From positions 1 to 64,000 of the forward strand of contig JAFIHG010000047.1 of assembly GCA_017848795.1 (NCBI GenBank): 64,000 bases of DNA. The letters run 5' to 3'. The notes under the pieces were generated by a model. It saw only the letters and a program-made list of their open reading frames with translations, was not told the DNA's origin and made no database searches. A program made the translations under genes and the position numbers. How positions within the stretch are numbered: the first letter of the stretch is position 1; every line of letters begins with the position of its first letter. The DNA comes from Candidatus Nanopelagicales bacterium. Its GTDB lineage: Bacteria > Actinomycetota > Actinomycetes > S36-B12 > CAIYMF01. This document shows positions 10,105-18,804 of this stretch, piece after piece.

Positions 10105-11165
10105 TGCCGCACCCACTCGGCGTAGAACCCGCCGAGCGCCGCGGCGATGCAGATGCCCTGGATGATCCAGAACCGCACCACGATCTGGACCTCCGGCCAG
10201 CCCTTCATCTCGAAATGGTGGTGCAACGGCGCCATGCGGAACATCCGTCGCCCGGTGAGCTTGTAGGAGCCGACCTGCCCGATCACCGACAGCGTGACGA
10301 TCACGAAGAGCCCGCCGAGGATCGGCAGCAGCAGCTCGGTGCGGCTCAGGATCGCGAGCGCCGCGAGCGCCCCGCCCATCGCGAGCGACCCGGTGTCGCC
10401 CATGAAGATCCGGGCGGGAGCAGTGTTCCACCAGAGGAAGCCGAGGCAGGCGCCGGCGCACGCCGCTGCGAATACCGCGAGGTCGAGCGGATCGCGCACG
10501 TCGTAGCAGCGCGGCTGGCCGAACATGCAGTCGTGCCCGTACTGCCAGACCGAGAGCAGCGTGTACGCCCCGAAGGGCAGCAGCGCGGCGCCGGTGGCGA
10601 GCCCGTCCAGCCCGTCGGTCAGGTTCACCGCGTTCGTCGTCGCGGTGACGAGGAACCACACCCACACCACGAACAGCGCGGTGGGCAGCACCAGTTTGGT
10701 GTCGCGGAAGAACGAGACCGCATGGGATGCGGGCGTACGGCCGTCCACGTCCGGGAACCCGATCGCGAGCCCGGCGAACGCCAGCGCGACGGCGGCCTGC
10801 CCGAGCAGCTTGGTGCGTCCGCGCAGTCCGGTGCTGCGCTGCTTGAAGATTTTCAGGTAGTCGTCGGCCATGCCGACCAGTCCCAGGCCGACGCACAGCA
10901 GCAGCGCGAGCAGCCCCGACACGCTCGGCGCGCGCCAGCCGAACACGTGCGCGCCGAGGTAACCGGCGAGGATGCCCGCGATGATCGCGAGCCCGCCCAT
11001 CGACGGGGTGCCGTGCTTGCCGCCGTGCTCCGGGTACGGCTCGTCGTCGGTCGAGACGCGGATCGCCTGGGCGTACCCGCGACCGGTCAGGAACCGGATG
11101 AGCAGCGAGGTGCCGAGCAGTACCACCAGCAGCGACACCGCGCCGCTGAAGATCACCAGCTTCAT
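10101..11165 (-). CDS. mraY: Phospho-MurNAc-pentapeptide translocase MraY
   Basis: This 354-residue integral membrane enzyme attaches phospho-MurNAc-pentapeptide to undecaprenyl phosphate, forming lipid I. About ten membrane helices alternate with the family motifs GTPSMGGLAI, VGMADDYLKI with its catalytic Asp pair, NAVNLTDGLDGLATG, GFLWWNTAPARIFMGDTGSLA and PLHHHFEMKGW. Start and stop overlap neighbouring murF and murD by 4 nt. Confidence 0.98.
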   Translation of the reverse strand: MKLVIFSGAVSLLVVLLGTSLLIRFLTGRGYAQAIRVSTDDEPYPEHGGKHGTPSMGGLAIIAGILAGYLGAHVFGWRAPSVSGLLALLLCVGLGLVGMADDYLKIFKQRSTGLRGRTKLLGQAAVALAFAGLAIGFPDVDGRTPASHAVSFFRDTKLVLPTALFVVWVWFLVTATTNAVNLTDGLDGLATGAALLPFGAYTLLSVWQYGHDCMFGQPRCYDVRDPLDLAVFAAACAGACLGFLWWNTAPARIFMGDTGSLAMGGALAALAILSRTELLLPILGGLFVIVTLSVIGQVGSYKLTGRRMFRMAPLHHHFEMKGWPEVQIVVRFWIIQGICIAAALGGFYAEWVRQ

Positions 11166-12580
11166 GCGGTGACCCGCTCGTCCGCGAGCAGGGCAGCCGC
11201 GACCCGCTCCAGCCCGACCGCGCGCGACGCCTTGACCAGCACCACGTCCCCGGCCCGCAGCTCGGCGCGCAGCACCTCGAGTGCGGCGTGCGGGTCGGCC
11301 ACCGCGTCGCAGCCGCTCGGGCCCGCGCCCGCGACGATGCCGCCCGCGCCGTCCCCGACCGCGAGGACCCGCGAGATTCCCAGCTCGGCCGCGAGCTCAC
11401 CGATCCGGTGGTGCGCCGCCGCGCTCTGCGCGCCCAGCTCGCGCATCTCGCCGAGCACCGCGAAGGTCCGCGCAGGCCCTCCCGCGCCAGCGATCGCGAC
11501 GAGCGAGCGCAGCGCGGCGGCGACCGACTCCGGGCTGGCGTTGTAGGCGTCGTCGATGACGACCACGCCACCCGGGGTCGTCGCGACCGCCATCCGGCTC
11601 GCGCTGCGCGCGGTGGCCCGGGACAGGGCGGCCGCGATCGGCTCGGGATCGTGCTCGCCGAGCGCGCACAGCACGGCCGCCGCGGCCAGCGCGTGCTCGA
11701 CCGCCGGTTCCCCGTGCAGGGCGAGGCGGACCGCTGCCGACCCTGCGTCGCCGACATGGAGCCGGAACGCCGGCCGGGCCATCGGGCCGAGCTCGACGTC
11801 GGTGGCGCGGACGTCGGCCGGCACGTCGCGCCCGAAGGTGACGACCCGCGCCGGCGTGCGGGTGGCCATCGCGGCGACGAGCGGGTCGGCGGCGTTGAGG
11901 ACCGCGACGCCCTGCGGGGAGAGCGCCTCGACCAGCTCGGCCTTGGCCCGCGCGATGGCTTCCCGGGTGCCGAACTCCCCCACGTGGGCCGAGCCGACGC
12001 CCAGCTCCACCCCGATGTCGGGCGGGGCGATCGCGGTGAGCCGCCGGATGTCGCCGGGCGCGCGCGTGCCCATCTCCAGGACCAGGTAGCGCGTCCGCTC
12101 GTCGCACCGCAGCACCGTGGTCGGCAGACCGATGTCGTTGTTGTACGAGCCGTACGGCGCGACCGTCGGCGCGCGCTCGCCGAGCAGCTGGCCGAGCAGG
12201 TCCTTGGTGCCGGTCTTGCCGACCGAGCCGGTGATGGCGACCACCTGCAGCGCTCCGGCCGCGCGCAGCCGGGCGAGCACCGATGCGGCGATCCGGCCGA
12301 GCGCCCGCACCGGGTCCGCCACGACGAGGGTGGGCGCCTGCGGGACCGGCCGGTCCGCGAGGACGAGCACCGCCCCTCGCGCGTGAGCGGCCGGCGCGTG
12401 GTCGTAGCCGTCGTGCCGTTCACCCTTGACGGCGACGAACAGCTCGCCCGGGCCGACGGTCCGCGAGTCCAGCGACACGCCCGCGACGACCGGCCCGTCG
12501 GGGGCCGCCGGGTCGGTAGCGACGCCGACGAGTCGGCCACCGGTCGCCTCTGCCAGCTGCTGCGCGCTCGTGGGGATCAC
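11162..12580 (-). CDS. murF: UDP-MurNAc-tripeptide--D-Ala-D-Ala ligase MurF
   Basis: This 472-residue ligase adds the D-Ala-D-Ala dipeptide, completing the pentapeptide precursor. Visible elements are the N-terminal substrate loop (SLDSRTVGPGELFVAV), the P-loop ITGSVGKTGTKDLL, MGTRAPGDIRRLTAIAPP, and the C-terminal VVIDDAYNASPESVAAAL and AVLGEMRELG. The start overlaps the murE stop (ATGA) and the stop overlaps mraY. Confidence 0.97.
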   Translation of the reverse strand: MIPTSAQQLAEATGGRLVGVATDPAAPDGPVVAGVSLDSRTVGPGELFVAVKGERHDGYDHAPAAHARGAVLVLADRPVPQAPTLVVADPVRALGRIAASVLARLRAAGALQVVAITGSVGKTGTKDLLGQLLGERAPTVAPYGSYNNDIGLPTTVLRCDERTRYLVLEMGTRAPGDIRRLTAIAPPDIGVELGVGSAHVGEFGTREAIARAKAELVEALSPQGVAVLNAADPLVAAMATRTPARVVTFGRDVPADVRATDVELGPMARPAFRLHVGDAGSAAVRLALHGEPAVEHALAAAAVLCALGEHDPEPIAAALSRATARSASRMAVATTPGGVVVIDDAYNASPESVAAALRSLVAIAGAGGPARTFAVLGEMRELGAQSAAAHHRIGELAAELGISRVLAVGDGAGGIVAGAGPSGCDAVADPHAALEVLRAELRAGDVVLVKASRAVGLERVAAALLADERVTA

Positions 12581-14127
12581 GACGCCCGCCCGGCGAGCGC
12601 GGCGGCGAGGCTCGCCCGGTCGTCGAAGGGATGCACCCGGCCCGCGACCTCCTGGCCCTGCTCGTGGCCCTTGCCCAGCACCAGCACGACATCGCCGGGC
12701 GCGGCAGCCGCCACCGCGGCCGCGATCGCTCCGGCGCGGTCCGCCACCTCCTGGACCCCGGTGCTGCGCACCGAGCGCGCGCCGGCGAGCAGCGTGGCCC
12801 GGATCGCGCCCGGGTCCTCCGAGCGCGGGTTGTCGTCGGTGACGACGACCTGGTCCGCGAGCGCGGCCGCGGCCCGGCCCATCTCCGGGCGCTTCTCGGT
12901 GTCGCGGTCACCGCCGGCGCCGAGCACGACGAGGACCCGACCGTTCGAGCCGGTGCGGACCGCGGTGATGGCGCGGGACACCGCCTCCGGGGTGTGGGCG
13001 TAGTCGACGAACGCCACGAGCGCCCGCTCCGGATCGGGGTCCTGGACCCGCTCCATCCGGCCCGGTACGCCGGTGCACGCGGAGATCCCGGACGCGGCGA
13101 CCGGCAGCTCGATCCCCGCGGCCACCGCGGCGGCGAGCGCGCCGATCGCGTTGGCCACGTTGAATCTTCCGGGCAGCCCGACCTGCAGCGTCATCACCGT
13201 CGCGTGCGGGCCGCGGACCTGGACCGTGCTGCCCCCGGGGCGGTCCGTCACCGCCTCCGCGCTCCAGTCGGCGGGCGCCTCGACGCCGTACGTCTGCAGC
13301 GGTGCGCCGATGCTCTGCTGCAGCCGGCGCCCCCACGCGTCGTCGACGCACACCACGGCCCGCCGCGAACGGGCGGGCTCGAACAGCCGGGCCTTGGCCG
13401 CGAAGTAGTCCTCGAGGTCACGGTGGAAATCGAGGTGGTCGCGGGAGAGGTTGGTGAACACCGCGACGTCGAAGCACAGCCCGTCGACCCGTCCCAGCAC
13501 CAGCGCGTGGCTGCTCACCTCCATGGCCACCGCCGTCACGCCCTGCTCGCGCATCACGGCGAGCAGCGCGTGCACGTCGGTCGCCTCGGGGGTGGTGCGT
13601 GCCGTGGCGACCGCCTGGTCGGCGATCCGCGTCCCGACGGTGCCGATCACGCCGGTGCGGTGACCGGCCCGGTGCAGCGCGGCGTCGAGCAGGTAGGTCA
13701 GCGTCGTCTTGCCGTTGGTCCCCGTGACCCCGACGAGCAGCAGGTCCTCCGCCGGGCGCCCGTAGACCCGCGCCGCCACCTCGCCGAGGACGCTGCGCGG
13801 TGAGGGGTGGACCGCGGTGGGGAGCCCGCTGTCGGCGACCAGCTCCTGGCCGACCGGGTCGGTCAGCACCGCCGCCGCGCCGCGCTGCACGGCCTGCGCG
13901 ACGAACCGCGCGCCGTGGGTGCGGGCACCGGGGAGCGCGGCGTACAGGTCACCGGCACGTACCTGCCCGGAGTCGTGGGTGACCCCGCTCACCCGCAGCG
14001 CGGCCAGCAGCGCCGCGTCGCGTTCGGTGGCGGGAGCGACGCCGAGGCCGGTGAGGACGCCGTCCTCGCCGACCAGCGCCCGAGGAGTGGGCGCGGGCCG
14101 CAGCAGATCGGTCACGCGGTCGGGCAC
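12577..14127 (-). CDS. murE: UDP-MurNAc-Ala-Glu--meso-diaminopimelate ligase MurE
   Basis: This 516-residue ligase adds the third stem-peptide residue. The P-loop is [19 protein letters not shown] (about residue 132). FTNLSRDHLDFHRDLEDYF and FVDYAHTPEAVSRAI are Mur family motifs. The VTDDNPRSEDP motif is the DNPR signature of meso-diaminopimelate-adding MurE, so the murein is predicted to be the A1-gamma, meso-DAP type. The gene begins 19 nt after the ftsI stop, the only non-overlapping junction in this part of the operon apart from ftsL-rsmH. Confidence 0.97.
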   Translation of the reverse strand: MPDRVTDLLRPAPTPRALVGEDGVLTGLGVAPATERDAALLAALRVSGVTHDSGQVRAGDLYAALPGARTHGARFVAQAVQRGAAAVLTDPVGQELVADSGLPTAVHPSPRSVLGEVAARVYGRPAEDLLLVGVTGTNGKTTLTYLLDAALHRAGHRTGVIGTVGTRIADQAVATARTTPEATDVHALLAVMREQGVTAVAMEVSSHALVLGRVDGLCFDVAVFTNLSRDHLDFHRDLEDYFAAKARLFEPARSRRAVVCVDDAWGRRLQQSIGAPLQTYGVEAPADWSAEAVTDRPGGSTVQVRGPHATVMTLQVGLPGRFNVANAIGALAAAVAAGIELPVAASGISACTGVPGRMERVQDPDPERALVAFVDYAHTPEAVSRAITAVRTGSNGRVLVVLGAGGDRDTEKRPEMGRAAAALADQVVVTDDNPRSEDPGAIRATLLAGARSVRSTGVQEVADRAGAIAAAVAAAAPGDVVLVLGKGHEQGQEVAGRVHPFDDRASLAAALAGRAS

Positions 14128-14146
14128 GACAGGAGGCTACCCTCGC

Positions 14147-15895
14147 TCACCAGGTGGTCCGGATCCGCGGACTCGCGGTGCCGGTCGGCGCGATCTGCAG
14201 TTGCTGCAGGGCGAATGTCATGACCTTCTTGAACACCGGTGCGGCGAGGACGCTGCCGTACTTGCCGTTGCGCGGGTTGGACAGCGACACGGCGACGACG
14301 AGCTGGGGGTCGTCGGCCGGCGCCATGCCGATGAACGAGGACACGTATCCCTTGTAGCAGCGGCAGTCCGGGTCGACGCGCTGCGCGGTCCCGGTCTTGC
14401 CCGCCACCCGGTAGCCGGGGATCGTCGCCTGCGGTGCGGTCCCCTGGTCGGACACGACACCTTCGAGCATGCGCCGCACCGTGCTCGCGGTCGCGGCGCT
14501 GACGACCCGGGACGAGGCGGGCGCGGCCGCCGGCTGCACCGAGCCGTCCGCGCGTACGAAGCCCTTGACCAGGTTGGGTGCGACGCGCACCCCGTCGTTG
14601 GCGATGGTGGCGTAGATGCTCGCCATCTGCACCGAGTTCGCCGAGAGCCCCTGGCCGAACGCCAGGCTCGGGAAGGTGGTGCCGGACCACTGCGCGGGAG
14701 TCGGGAGCGCCCCCCGGTTCTCACCCGGGAACCGCAGCCCGGTCGGCTCCCCGATCCCGAACTTCTTCAGGTACGAGTAGAGCGTCTTGCCGCCGATCCG
14801 CTCCGCGGCCTGGATGGTGCCGATGTTGCTCGAACGGGCGAGGATCCCGGCGAGGGTGAGCTTGAGCGTCCCGTGCGGCTCGGAGTCGTGGAACACGTGA
14901 CCGCCGCGGGTGAGCGTCGGCGGGACGACGAAGCGCGAGCGCGGGTTCGCCTTGTGCTGGTCCAGCACGGCGGCCATCGTCATGATCTTGCTCGTCGAGC
15001 CGGGCTCGTACGCGTCGCTCACCGCCCGGTTGCCGCGGTCGGCGACCGCGGTGTCGGCGGGCCGGTTCGGGTCGAACGTGGGGGCGGTCGCCAGCGCCAC
15101 GATCTCGCCGGTCTGCGGGGCCATCACGGTCACCTGCCCCCAGTCGGCGCGGGCCCCGCGTACCGCGGCCGCGATCGCCTGCTGCGCCTTCCACTGCACG
15201 TCCCGGTCGATCGTGAGCTGGACCCCGAGACCCGGCACGGCGGGCGTCCCGTCCTGCGCCGTGGTCGGGATCTCCTGCCCGCGCGCCGAGCGTTGGTACT
15301 CCAGGGTCCCCGGTACGCCGGCGAGCTCGGTGTCGAAGCCGTACTCCATGCCGCCCAGGCCGTTGCCCTCCGCGCCGACGAAGCCCACCACGTTGGCTGC
15401 GGTGTCACCGGCCGGGTACACCCGGGTGCTGGTCGGCTCGCTGAACACGCCGGGGATGGCGAGCTCGCGTACGCGCTCCCAGGTCTGCGGGGTCACGTCC
15501 TTGGCGAGATAGACGAACCGCCGCTCGCCGGTGAGCCGCTCGGCGTACGCCTGCGGGTCGCCGCCCAGCACGCCGGCGAGCGCCTCCCCCGCCGCCTGCG
15601 GGTCCTCGACGAGCGTCTGGTCGGCCGTCACGTTGCGCGCCTCGACGGTCGTCGCGAGCGCTGTCCCGTTGCGGTCGGTGATCTGCCCGCGCTCGGCCGG
15701 CAGCGTCACGGTGCGCGTACGGTCCGCTGCCGCGGCGGCGGCGAGCGTCGGCCCCTGGATCGTCTGCAGCTCGAGCACGCGCACCCCGACCACGGACAGC
15801 AGCATGAGCGCGGCAACGAGCGCGACCCGCAGCCGCAACCGCGGGTTTCCGGGCCGGAACCGCCGGGCGGGACGGCGGTGCACCGTCCGGGTCAT
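14147..15895 (-). CDS. ftsI: Septal peptidoglycan transpeptidase FtsI (PBP3)
   Basis: This 582-residue class B penicillin-binding protein has a basic N-terminus, one transmembrane helix at about 24-42, a dimerisation (pedestal) domain (about 60-190) and a transpeptidase domain. Catalytic motifs are the SxxK at Ser300-Lys303 in YEPGSTSK, an SSN-type motif in ARSSNIGT, and KTG in RVAGKTGTAQ. It cross-links septal murein made by FtsW. The start overlaps the ftsL stop (ATGA). A short stretch with two Cys (DPDCRCYKG) lies near the KTG motif. Confidence 0.96.
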   Translation of the reverse strand: MTRTVHRRPARRFRPGNPRLRLRVALVAALMLLSVVGVRVLELQTIQGPTLAAAAAADRTRTVTLPAERGQITDRNGTALATTVEARNVTADQTLVEDPQAAGEALAGVLGGDPQAYAERLTGERRFVYLAKDVTPQTWERVRELAIPGVFSEPTSTRVYPAGDTAANVVGFVGAEGNGLGGMEYGFDTELAGVPGTLEYQRSARGQEIPTTAQDGTPAVPGLGVQLTIDRDVQWKAQQAIAAAVRGARADWGQVTVMAPQTGEIVALATAPTFDPNRPADTAVADRGNRAVSDAYEPGSTSKIMTMAAVLDQHKANPRSRFVVPPTLTRGGHVFHDSEPHGTLKLTLAGILARSSNIGTIQAAERIGGKTLYSYLKKFGIGEPTGLRFPGENRGALPTPAQWSGTTFPSLAFGQGLSANSVQMASIYATIANDGVRVAPNLVKGFVRADGSVQPAAAPASSRVVSAATASTVRRMLEGVVSDQGTAPQATIPGYRVAGKTGTAQRVDPDCRCYKGYVSSFIGMAPADDPQLVVAVSLSNPRNGKYGSVLAAPVFKKVMTFALQQLQIAPTGTASPRIRTTW

Positions 15896-16656
15896 CGGGT
15901 GCTCGCCCCGTCGCCCTGGCCCGTCACGGGCGGCTGGTCGGTCGGCTGCGCGCCATCGCCCTGCTGCGCGCCATCGCCCTGCTGCGCGCCATCACCCTGC
16001 TGCCGGCCGTCGCCCTGCTGGTGGCCCGCACCCGGGCCGCGCGAACGGCGGTCGGCCCGGCGCGCCGCGTCCTGCTCGGCTCCCTCGGGGCCGTCGACTG
16101 CCGGGGGTCCGGCCGGCGGTGCCTGCTGCTCGGCACCCTCGGGACCGGTGACCGCCGGCGGCGGCGCGGCCCGCCGAGCAGTGGTGCCGCCCGAGGGCTG
16201 GGTCTGCCGGCTCTGCTGGAACTGCACGGGAGGCCGGGCCGTCCGGCGCGCCGCGGTGCGCCGCGCGGCGGGTGCGGGAGTCGGTACGCCGAGGACGGTC
16301 CCGTCGGAGAGCCGCAGGAACGCGGGCACCGGCACCGGCACCATGCCGAGCCGGTCCGCCTGCGCCTTCAGCGCCGTCGGCGACTGGGCGCGGGCGACCT
16401 GCTTCTGCAGCGCCTCGGCCTGCACCTGGAGTTCGGACTTACGCGCCGAGAGGCGCTGCAGGTCGAAGGCACCCTGGGCCAGCGAGGTGTTGAGCACGAG
16501 CAGGATCGCCATGCCGACGACGACCAGCCCCACGATCACCGCGGCGAACACGCCCCGGCGGGCGACGGTCGGCGCCGGCGGGGTGAGCAGCCGCAGCCGC
16601 GGAGCGCGCGGGATCCGGCTGCGACGACCGGTGGGCGGGTGCTCGAGAGCGCTCAT
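15892..16656 (-). CDS. ftsL: FtsL-like divisome protein with long repetitive tail
   Basis: The protein has 254 residues. A basic N-terminus is followed by a transmembrane helix at about 36-58 (FAAVIVGLVVVGMAILLVLN), then a coiled coil (LSARKSELQVQAEALQKQVA, about 70-95) and the conserved RLGMVPVPVPAFLRL segment. This is the FtsL/DivIC layout, and position between rsmH and ftsI confirms it. FtsL with FtsB/DivIC and FtsQ activates FtsWI. It is unusually long for the family (commonly about 100-150 residues). Residues from about 140 form a Pro/Gln/Gly-rich extracytoplasmic tail with two PAVxGPEGAEQ units and four tandem QQGDGx units. Confidence 0.85.
   Translation of the reverse strand: MSALEHPPTGRRSRIPRAPRLRLLTPPAPTVARRGVFAAVIVGLVVVGMAILLVLNTSLAQGAFDLQRLSARKSELQVQAEALQKQVARAQSPTALKAQADRLGMVPVPVPAFLRLSDGTVLGVPTPAPAARRTAARRTARPPVQFQQSRQTQPSGGTTARRAAPPPAVTGPEGAEQQAPPAGPPAVDGPEGAEQDAARRADRRSRGPGAGHQQGDGRQQGDGAQQGDGAQQGDGAQPTDQPPVTGQGDGASTR
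15947..16018. repeat. Four 18-bp tandem repeats in the ftsL 3' end
   Basis: The unit TGCGCGCCATCGCCCTGC is repeated at 15947, 15965, 15983 and 16001; the third copy has one change and the fourth has three. It encodes six-residue QQGDGx units on the minus strand. Copy-number change by slippage would keep the frame. Confidence 0.9.
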
Positions 16657-16726
16657 GCTGACTCCGGTTGGTTCGCTGCCGGGTTCGCCGTCCGCACCGC
16701 GCGGTGTCGACGTGTCGGGAGGCGGC

Positions 16727-17680
16727 TCACGCGGCCCGCCTCATGCGTTCTGCGGCGCGCAGGCGGACCGACTTGGCGCGGGGGTTGGCCGCGATCTCCT
16801 GCGGATCGGCCTGCTGCGCGCCGCGGACGAGCAGCCGCAGCTCGGGCTGGTCGTCGGCCGGCACGACCGGCAGGTCGGGCGGCAGCTGCGACCGGGATCG
16901 GGCGGTGAGGACAGACTTGGTGATCCGGTCCTCGAGCGAGTGGTAGCTGAGGACCACGATCCGCCCGCCCACCGCCAGCGCATCGACGGCGCGGGGCAGC
17001 GCGCGCTCCAGGACCTGCAGCTCGTCGTTGACCTCGATCCGCAGCGCCTGGAAGGTCCGCTTCGCCGGGTGACCCCCGGTACGGCGGGCCGGCGCTGGGA
17101 CGCTGTCGCGGATCACCTCGACCAGGCGCTCGCTCGTCGTGAAGGGGGCCTCGGCGCGGGCCCGTACCACGGCGGCGGCGATGCGCCGGGCGAAGCGCTC
17201 CTCGCCGTACCGGGCGAGGACCCGCGCCAGCTCGCCGGTCGGGTAGGTGTTGAGGACCTCGGCGGCGGTCGGCCCGTGCGTGGGGTCCATGCGCATGTCG
17301 AGGGGGGCGTCGTGGCGGTACGCGAAGCCGCGCTCGGCCACGTCGAGCTGCATGCTCGACACGCCGAGGTCGAACAGCACGCCGTCCACCTGTGGCAGCC
17401 CCAGGTCGGCGAGCACCGCGGGCATCCGGTCATAGACGGCGTGCACGAGGGTGATGCGGTCGGCGTGGTCGGCGAGGCGCTCACGGGAGCGCGCGAGCGC
17501 CTCCGGGTCGCGGTCCAGCCCGACCAGGTGCAGTCCCGGGAAGCGTGACAGCAGCGCCTCGCTGTGGCCGCCCAGCCCGATCGTGGCGTCGACGACGACC
17601 GCGCCGTCGCGCGTGATCGCTGGGGCGAGCAGCGCGAGGCAGCGCTCGAGCATCACCGGCACGTGGGCGGGGGTCGGCAT
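16727..17680 (-). CDS. rsmH: 16S rRNA (cytosine-1402-N4) methyltransferase RsmH (MraW)
   Basis: This 317-residue SAM-dependent methyltransferase modifies C1402 of 16S rRNA. It shows [13 protein letters not shown] at the N-terminus, the SAM-binding [44 protein letters not shown], and [14 protein letters not shown] and [13 protein letters not shown] near the C-terminus. It is always near mraZ in dcw clusters. It is 70 bp upstream of ftsL and 18 bp downstream of a small membrane ORF. Confidence 0.97.
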   Translation of the reverse strand: MPTPAHVPVMLERCLALLAPAITRDGAVVVDATIGLGGHSEALLSRFPGLHLVGLDRDPEALARSRERLADHADRITLVHAVYDRMPAVLADLGLPQVDGVLFDLGVSSMQLDVAERGFAYRHDAPLDMRMDPTHGPTAAEVLNTYPTGELARVLARYGEERFARRIAAAVVRARAEAPFTTSERLVEVIRDSVPAPARRTGGHPAKRTFQALRIEVNDELQVLERALPRAVDALAVGGRIVVLSYHSLEDRITKSVLTARSRSQLPPDLPVVPADDQPELRLLVRGAQQADPQEIAANPRAKSVRLRAAERMRRAA

Positions 17681-17698
17681 GGCGTGAGCTCCGGTACC

Positions 17699-17872
17699 TC
17701 AGCGGGTCCCGGTGATGCGCCCGACAAGGTCGGACACCGCGAGCAGGAAGCCGACCGACAGCGCGGCCGCGGCGACGGCGAGCGCCAGCGCGTGCACGGC
17801 GGTGGGGATGCGGTGCCGAGTGCGTACCGCTGTGCCGGGGTCGGCCGGCAGGCCGTGGTCGGGAACTGTCAC
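17699..17872 (-). CDS. 57-residue single-pass membrane protein between mraZ and rsmH
   Basis: The frame runs from GTG 17872 to TGA 17699. It reads VTVPDHGLPADPGTA at the N-terminus, then a basic patch (RTRHR), one hydrophobic helix (ALALAVAAAALSVGFLLAV) and a short tail VSDLVGRITGTR. A full AGGAGG Shine-Dalgarno sequence sits 7 nt before the GTG, which argues that it is translated. It lies inside the operon between mraZ and rsmH, co-directional with both. No family is recognised; the topology (short cytoplasmic N-terminus, one helix) is reminiscent of small divisome subunits but that is only inference. Confidence 0.6.
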   Translation of the reverse strand: MTVPDHGLPADPGTAVRTRHRIPTAVHALALAVAAAALSVGFLLAVSDLVGRITGTR

Positions 17873-18088
17873 GTCGGACCTCCTCGCACCCGTCGGGCGC
17901 GCTCGCGGTGGAAGTTCGGGGCGGCGCTGGCGGTCCGTCCGTGGGACCAGGTCCCCTCCCGTCGCCGCGCCGCAAGGCCGGCCGGCCCTTGCGGAGCGCG
18001 GCCCTCTGGCTCCGGGGAAGGTGAGTCAGCGGGCCGGCGACGGAGGGAGGCCTCGTACCACGGGTACGGGCTCCCGCCAGGTGGGTGC
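17873..18088. other. 216-bp gap between mraZ and the small membrane ORF
   Basis: No credible coding frame is seen. It contains two inverted repeats: GGGACC-A-GGTCCC at 17943-17955, and CGCAAGG/CCTTGCG arms at 17971-17977 and 17987-17993 around a CCGGCCGG-rich core. Either could fold in the mraZ-rsmH transcript and modulate read-through. There is no T-run, so a classical terminator is not claimed. Confidence 0.5.
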
Positions 18089-18517
18089 TCAGCGCATCGG
18101 GTCCCCCTCGCTGTCGAGCTCGGCGAACGCCTGCTCCTGGGCGGCCTCGTACGCGATCCAGGCCGGGGCGTTCCAGATCTCGAGCCGGGTGTCCTGCCCG
18201 GCGACCGCGATGTCGCGGCCGAGCGAGGCGTACTCGCGCAGCGCCGGGGGGATGGTGACCCGGCCCTGCTTGTCGGGCACGTCGTCGTGCGCGGTGGCGA
18301 ACAGCATCCGGCGGTAGGCCCGGTCCCGCTCGCTGGTCAGGCTGCCCACCCGCAGCGTCTCGGCGTACGCGTCGAACTCGGCGCGCGGCCAGCAGACCAG
18401 GCAGCGCTCCTGTCCCTTGGTGAGGACCAGCCCGCCCGCGAGCCCGTCGCGGAACTTCGCCGGAAGGATCAGCCGGCCCTTGTCGTCCAGCCGGGGGAAG
18501 TGGGTGCCGAGGAACAC
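18089..18517 (-). CDS. mraZ: Transcriptional regulator MraZ
   Basis: The protein has 142 residues from GTG 18517, preceded by GGAGG 8 nt upstream; an earlier ATG at 18583 would add 22 atypical residues and overlap the operator region. It has two AbrB/SpoVT-like swapped-hairpin domains, each with the DxKGR core: [17 protein letters not shown] near the N-terminus and [17 protein letters not shown] near residue 85. MraZ forms ring oligomers and represses the dcw operon by binding direct repeats upstream of its own gene; such repeats are present at 18580-18613. Confidence 0.94.
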   Translation of the reverse strand: MFLGTHFPRLDDKGRLILPAKFRDGLAGGLVLTKGQERCLVCWPRAEFDAYAETLRVGSLTSERDRAYRRMLFATAHDDVPDKQGRVTIPPALREYASLGRDIAVAGQDTRLEIWNAPAWIAYEAAQEQAFAELDSEGDPMR

Positions 18518-18579
18518 GCCCACCACCTCCCTGCCGCGCCGGAGCCGGACCACCCTGCTCCGCAGGACGCCAAAGTACT

Positions 18580-18613
18580 CCACTTCCCTCCACCGTCAAC
18601 CACGACACTCCAC
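18580..18613 (-). promoter_or_regulatory. MraZ operator: four GTGG boxes with 10-bp period
   Basis: On the minus strand GTGG starts a new unit every 10 bp, four times (units GTGGAGTGTC, GTGGTTGACG, GTGGAGGGAA, GTGGAGTACT; complement CCAC at 18580, 18590, 18600 and 18610). Characterised MraZ operators are short G-rich direct repeats at about 10-nt spacing just upstream of mraZ, so this is a strong match in arrangement. It lies 63 bp before the mraZ GTG. Confidence 0.8.
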
Positions 18614-18804
18614 GGGTACCGCCGCAGCGTGCGGAGTTCGTCGCGGGTCGACGGTCATCGGCGCAGGTCAGCGCGGTGGAGGGAAGTGGAGGGAAATCGC
18701 CCGCCGGCGGCCGAACGCCGGCCTCCCGCCGTACGCCGCTGGGTGGGGCGGTTGCCCCACGGGCGTGGAACGGTGTTTCATCGGGGCGACGAGGAGGCCA
18801 TCCG
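18584..18804. promoter_or_regulatory. Divergent control region between mraZ and the acyl-CoA ligase
   Basis: Besides the MraZ array, this 221-bp region holds two plus-strand GTGGAGGGAA units at 18676 and 18686 (again 10 bp apart) pointing to the right-hand gene. It also holds the inverted repeat TGGAACGGTGTTTCA at 18766-18780, 24 bp before the ligase ATG. The second pair may give MraZ a foothold on the divergent promoter. The inverted repeat resembles half-sites seen in front of other units of the catabolic region. Confidence 0.45.

Noticed and set aside
8662-12540. Single 1292-codon frame covering murD and the antisense-like frames of murF and mraY
   Set aside because: Only the part from GTG 10104 onward shows MurD motifs; the rest overlaps mraY and murF, which are certain.
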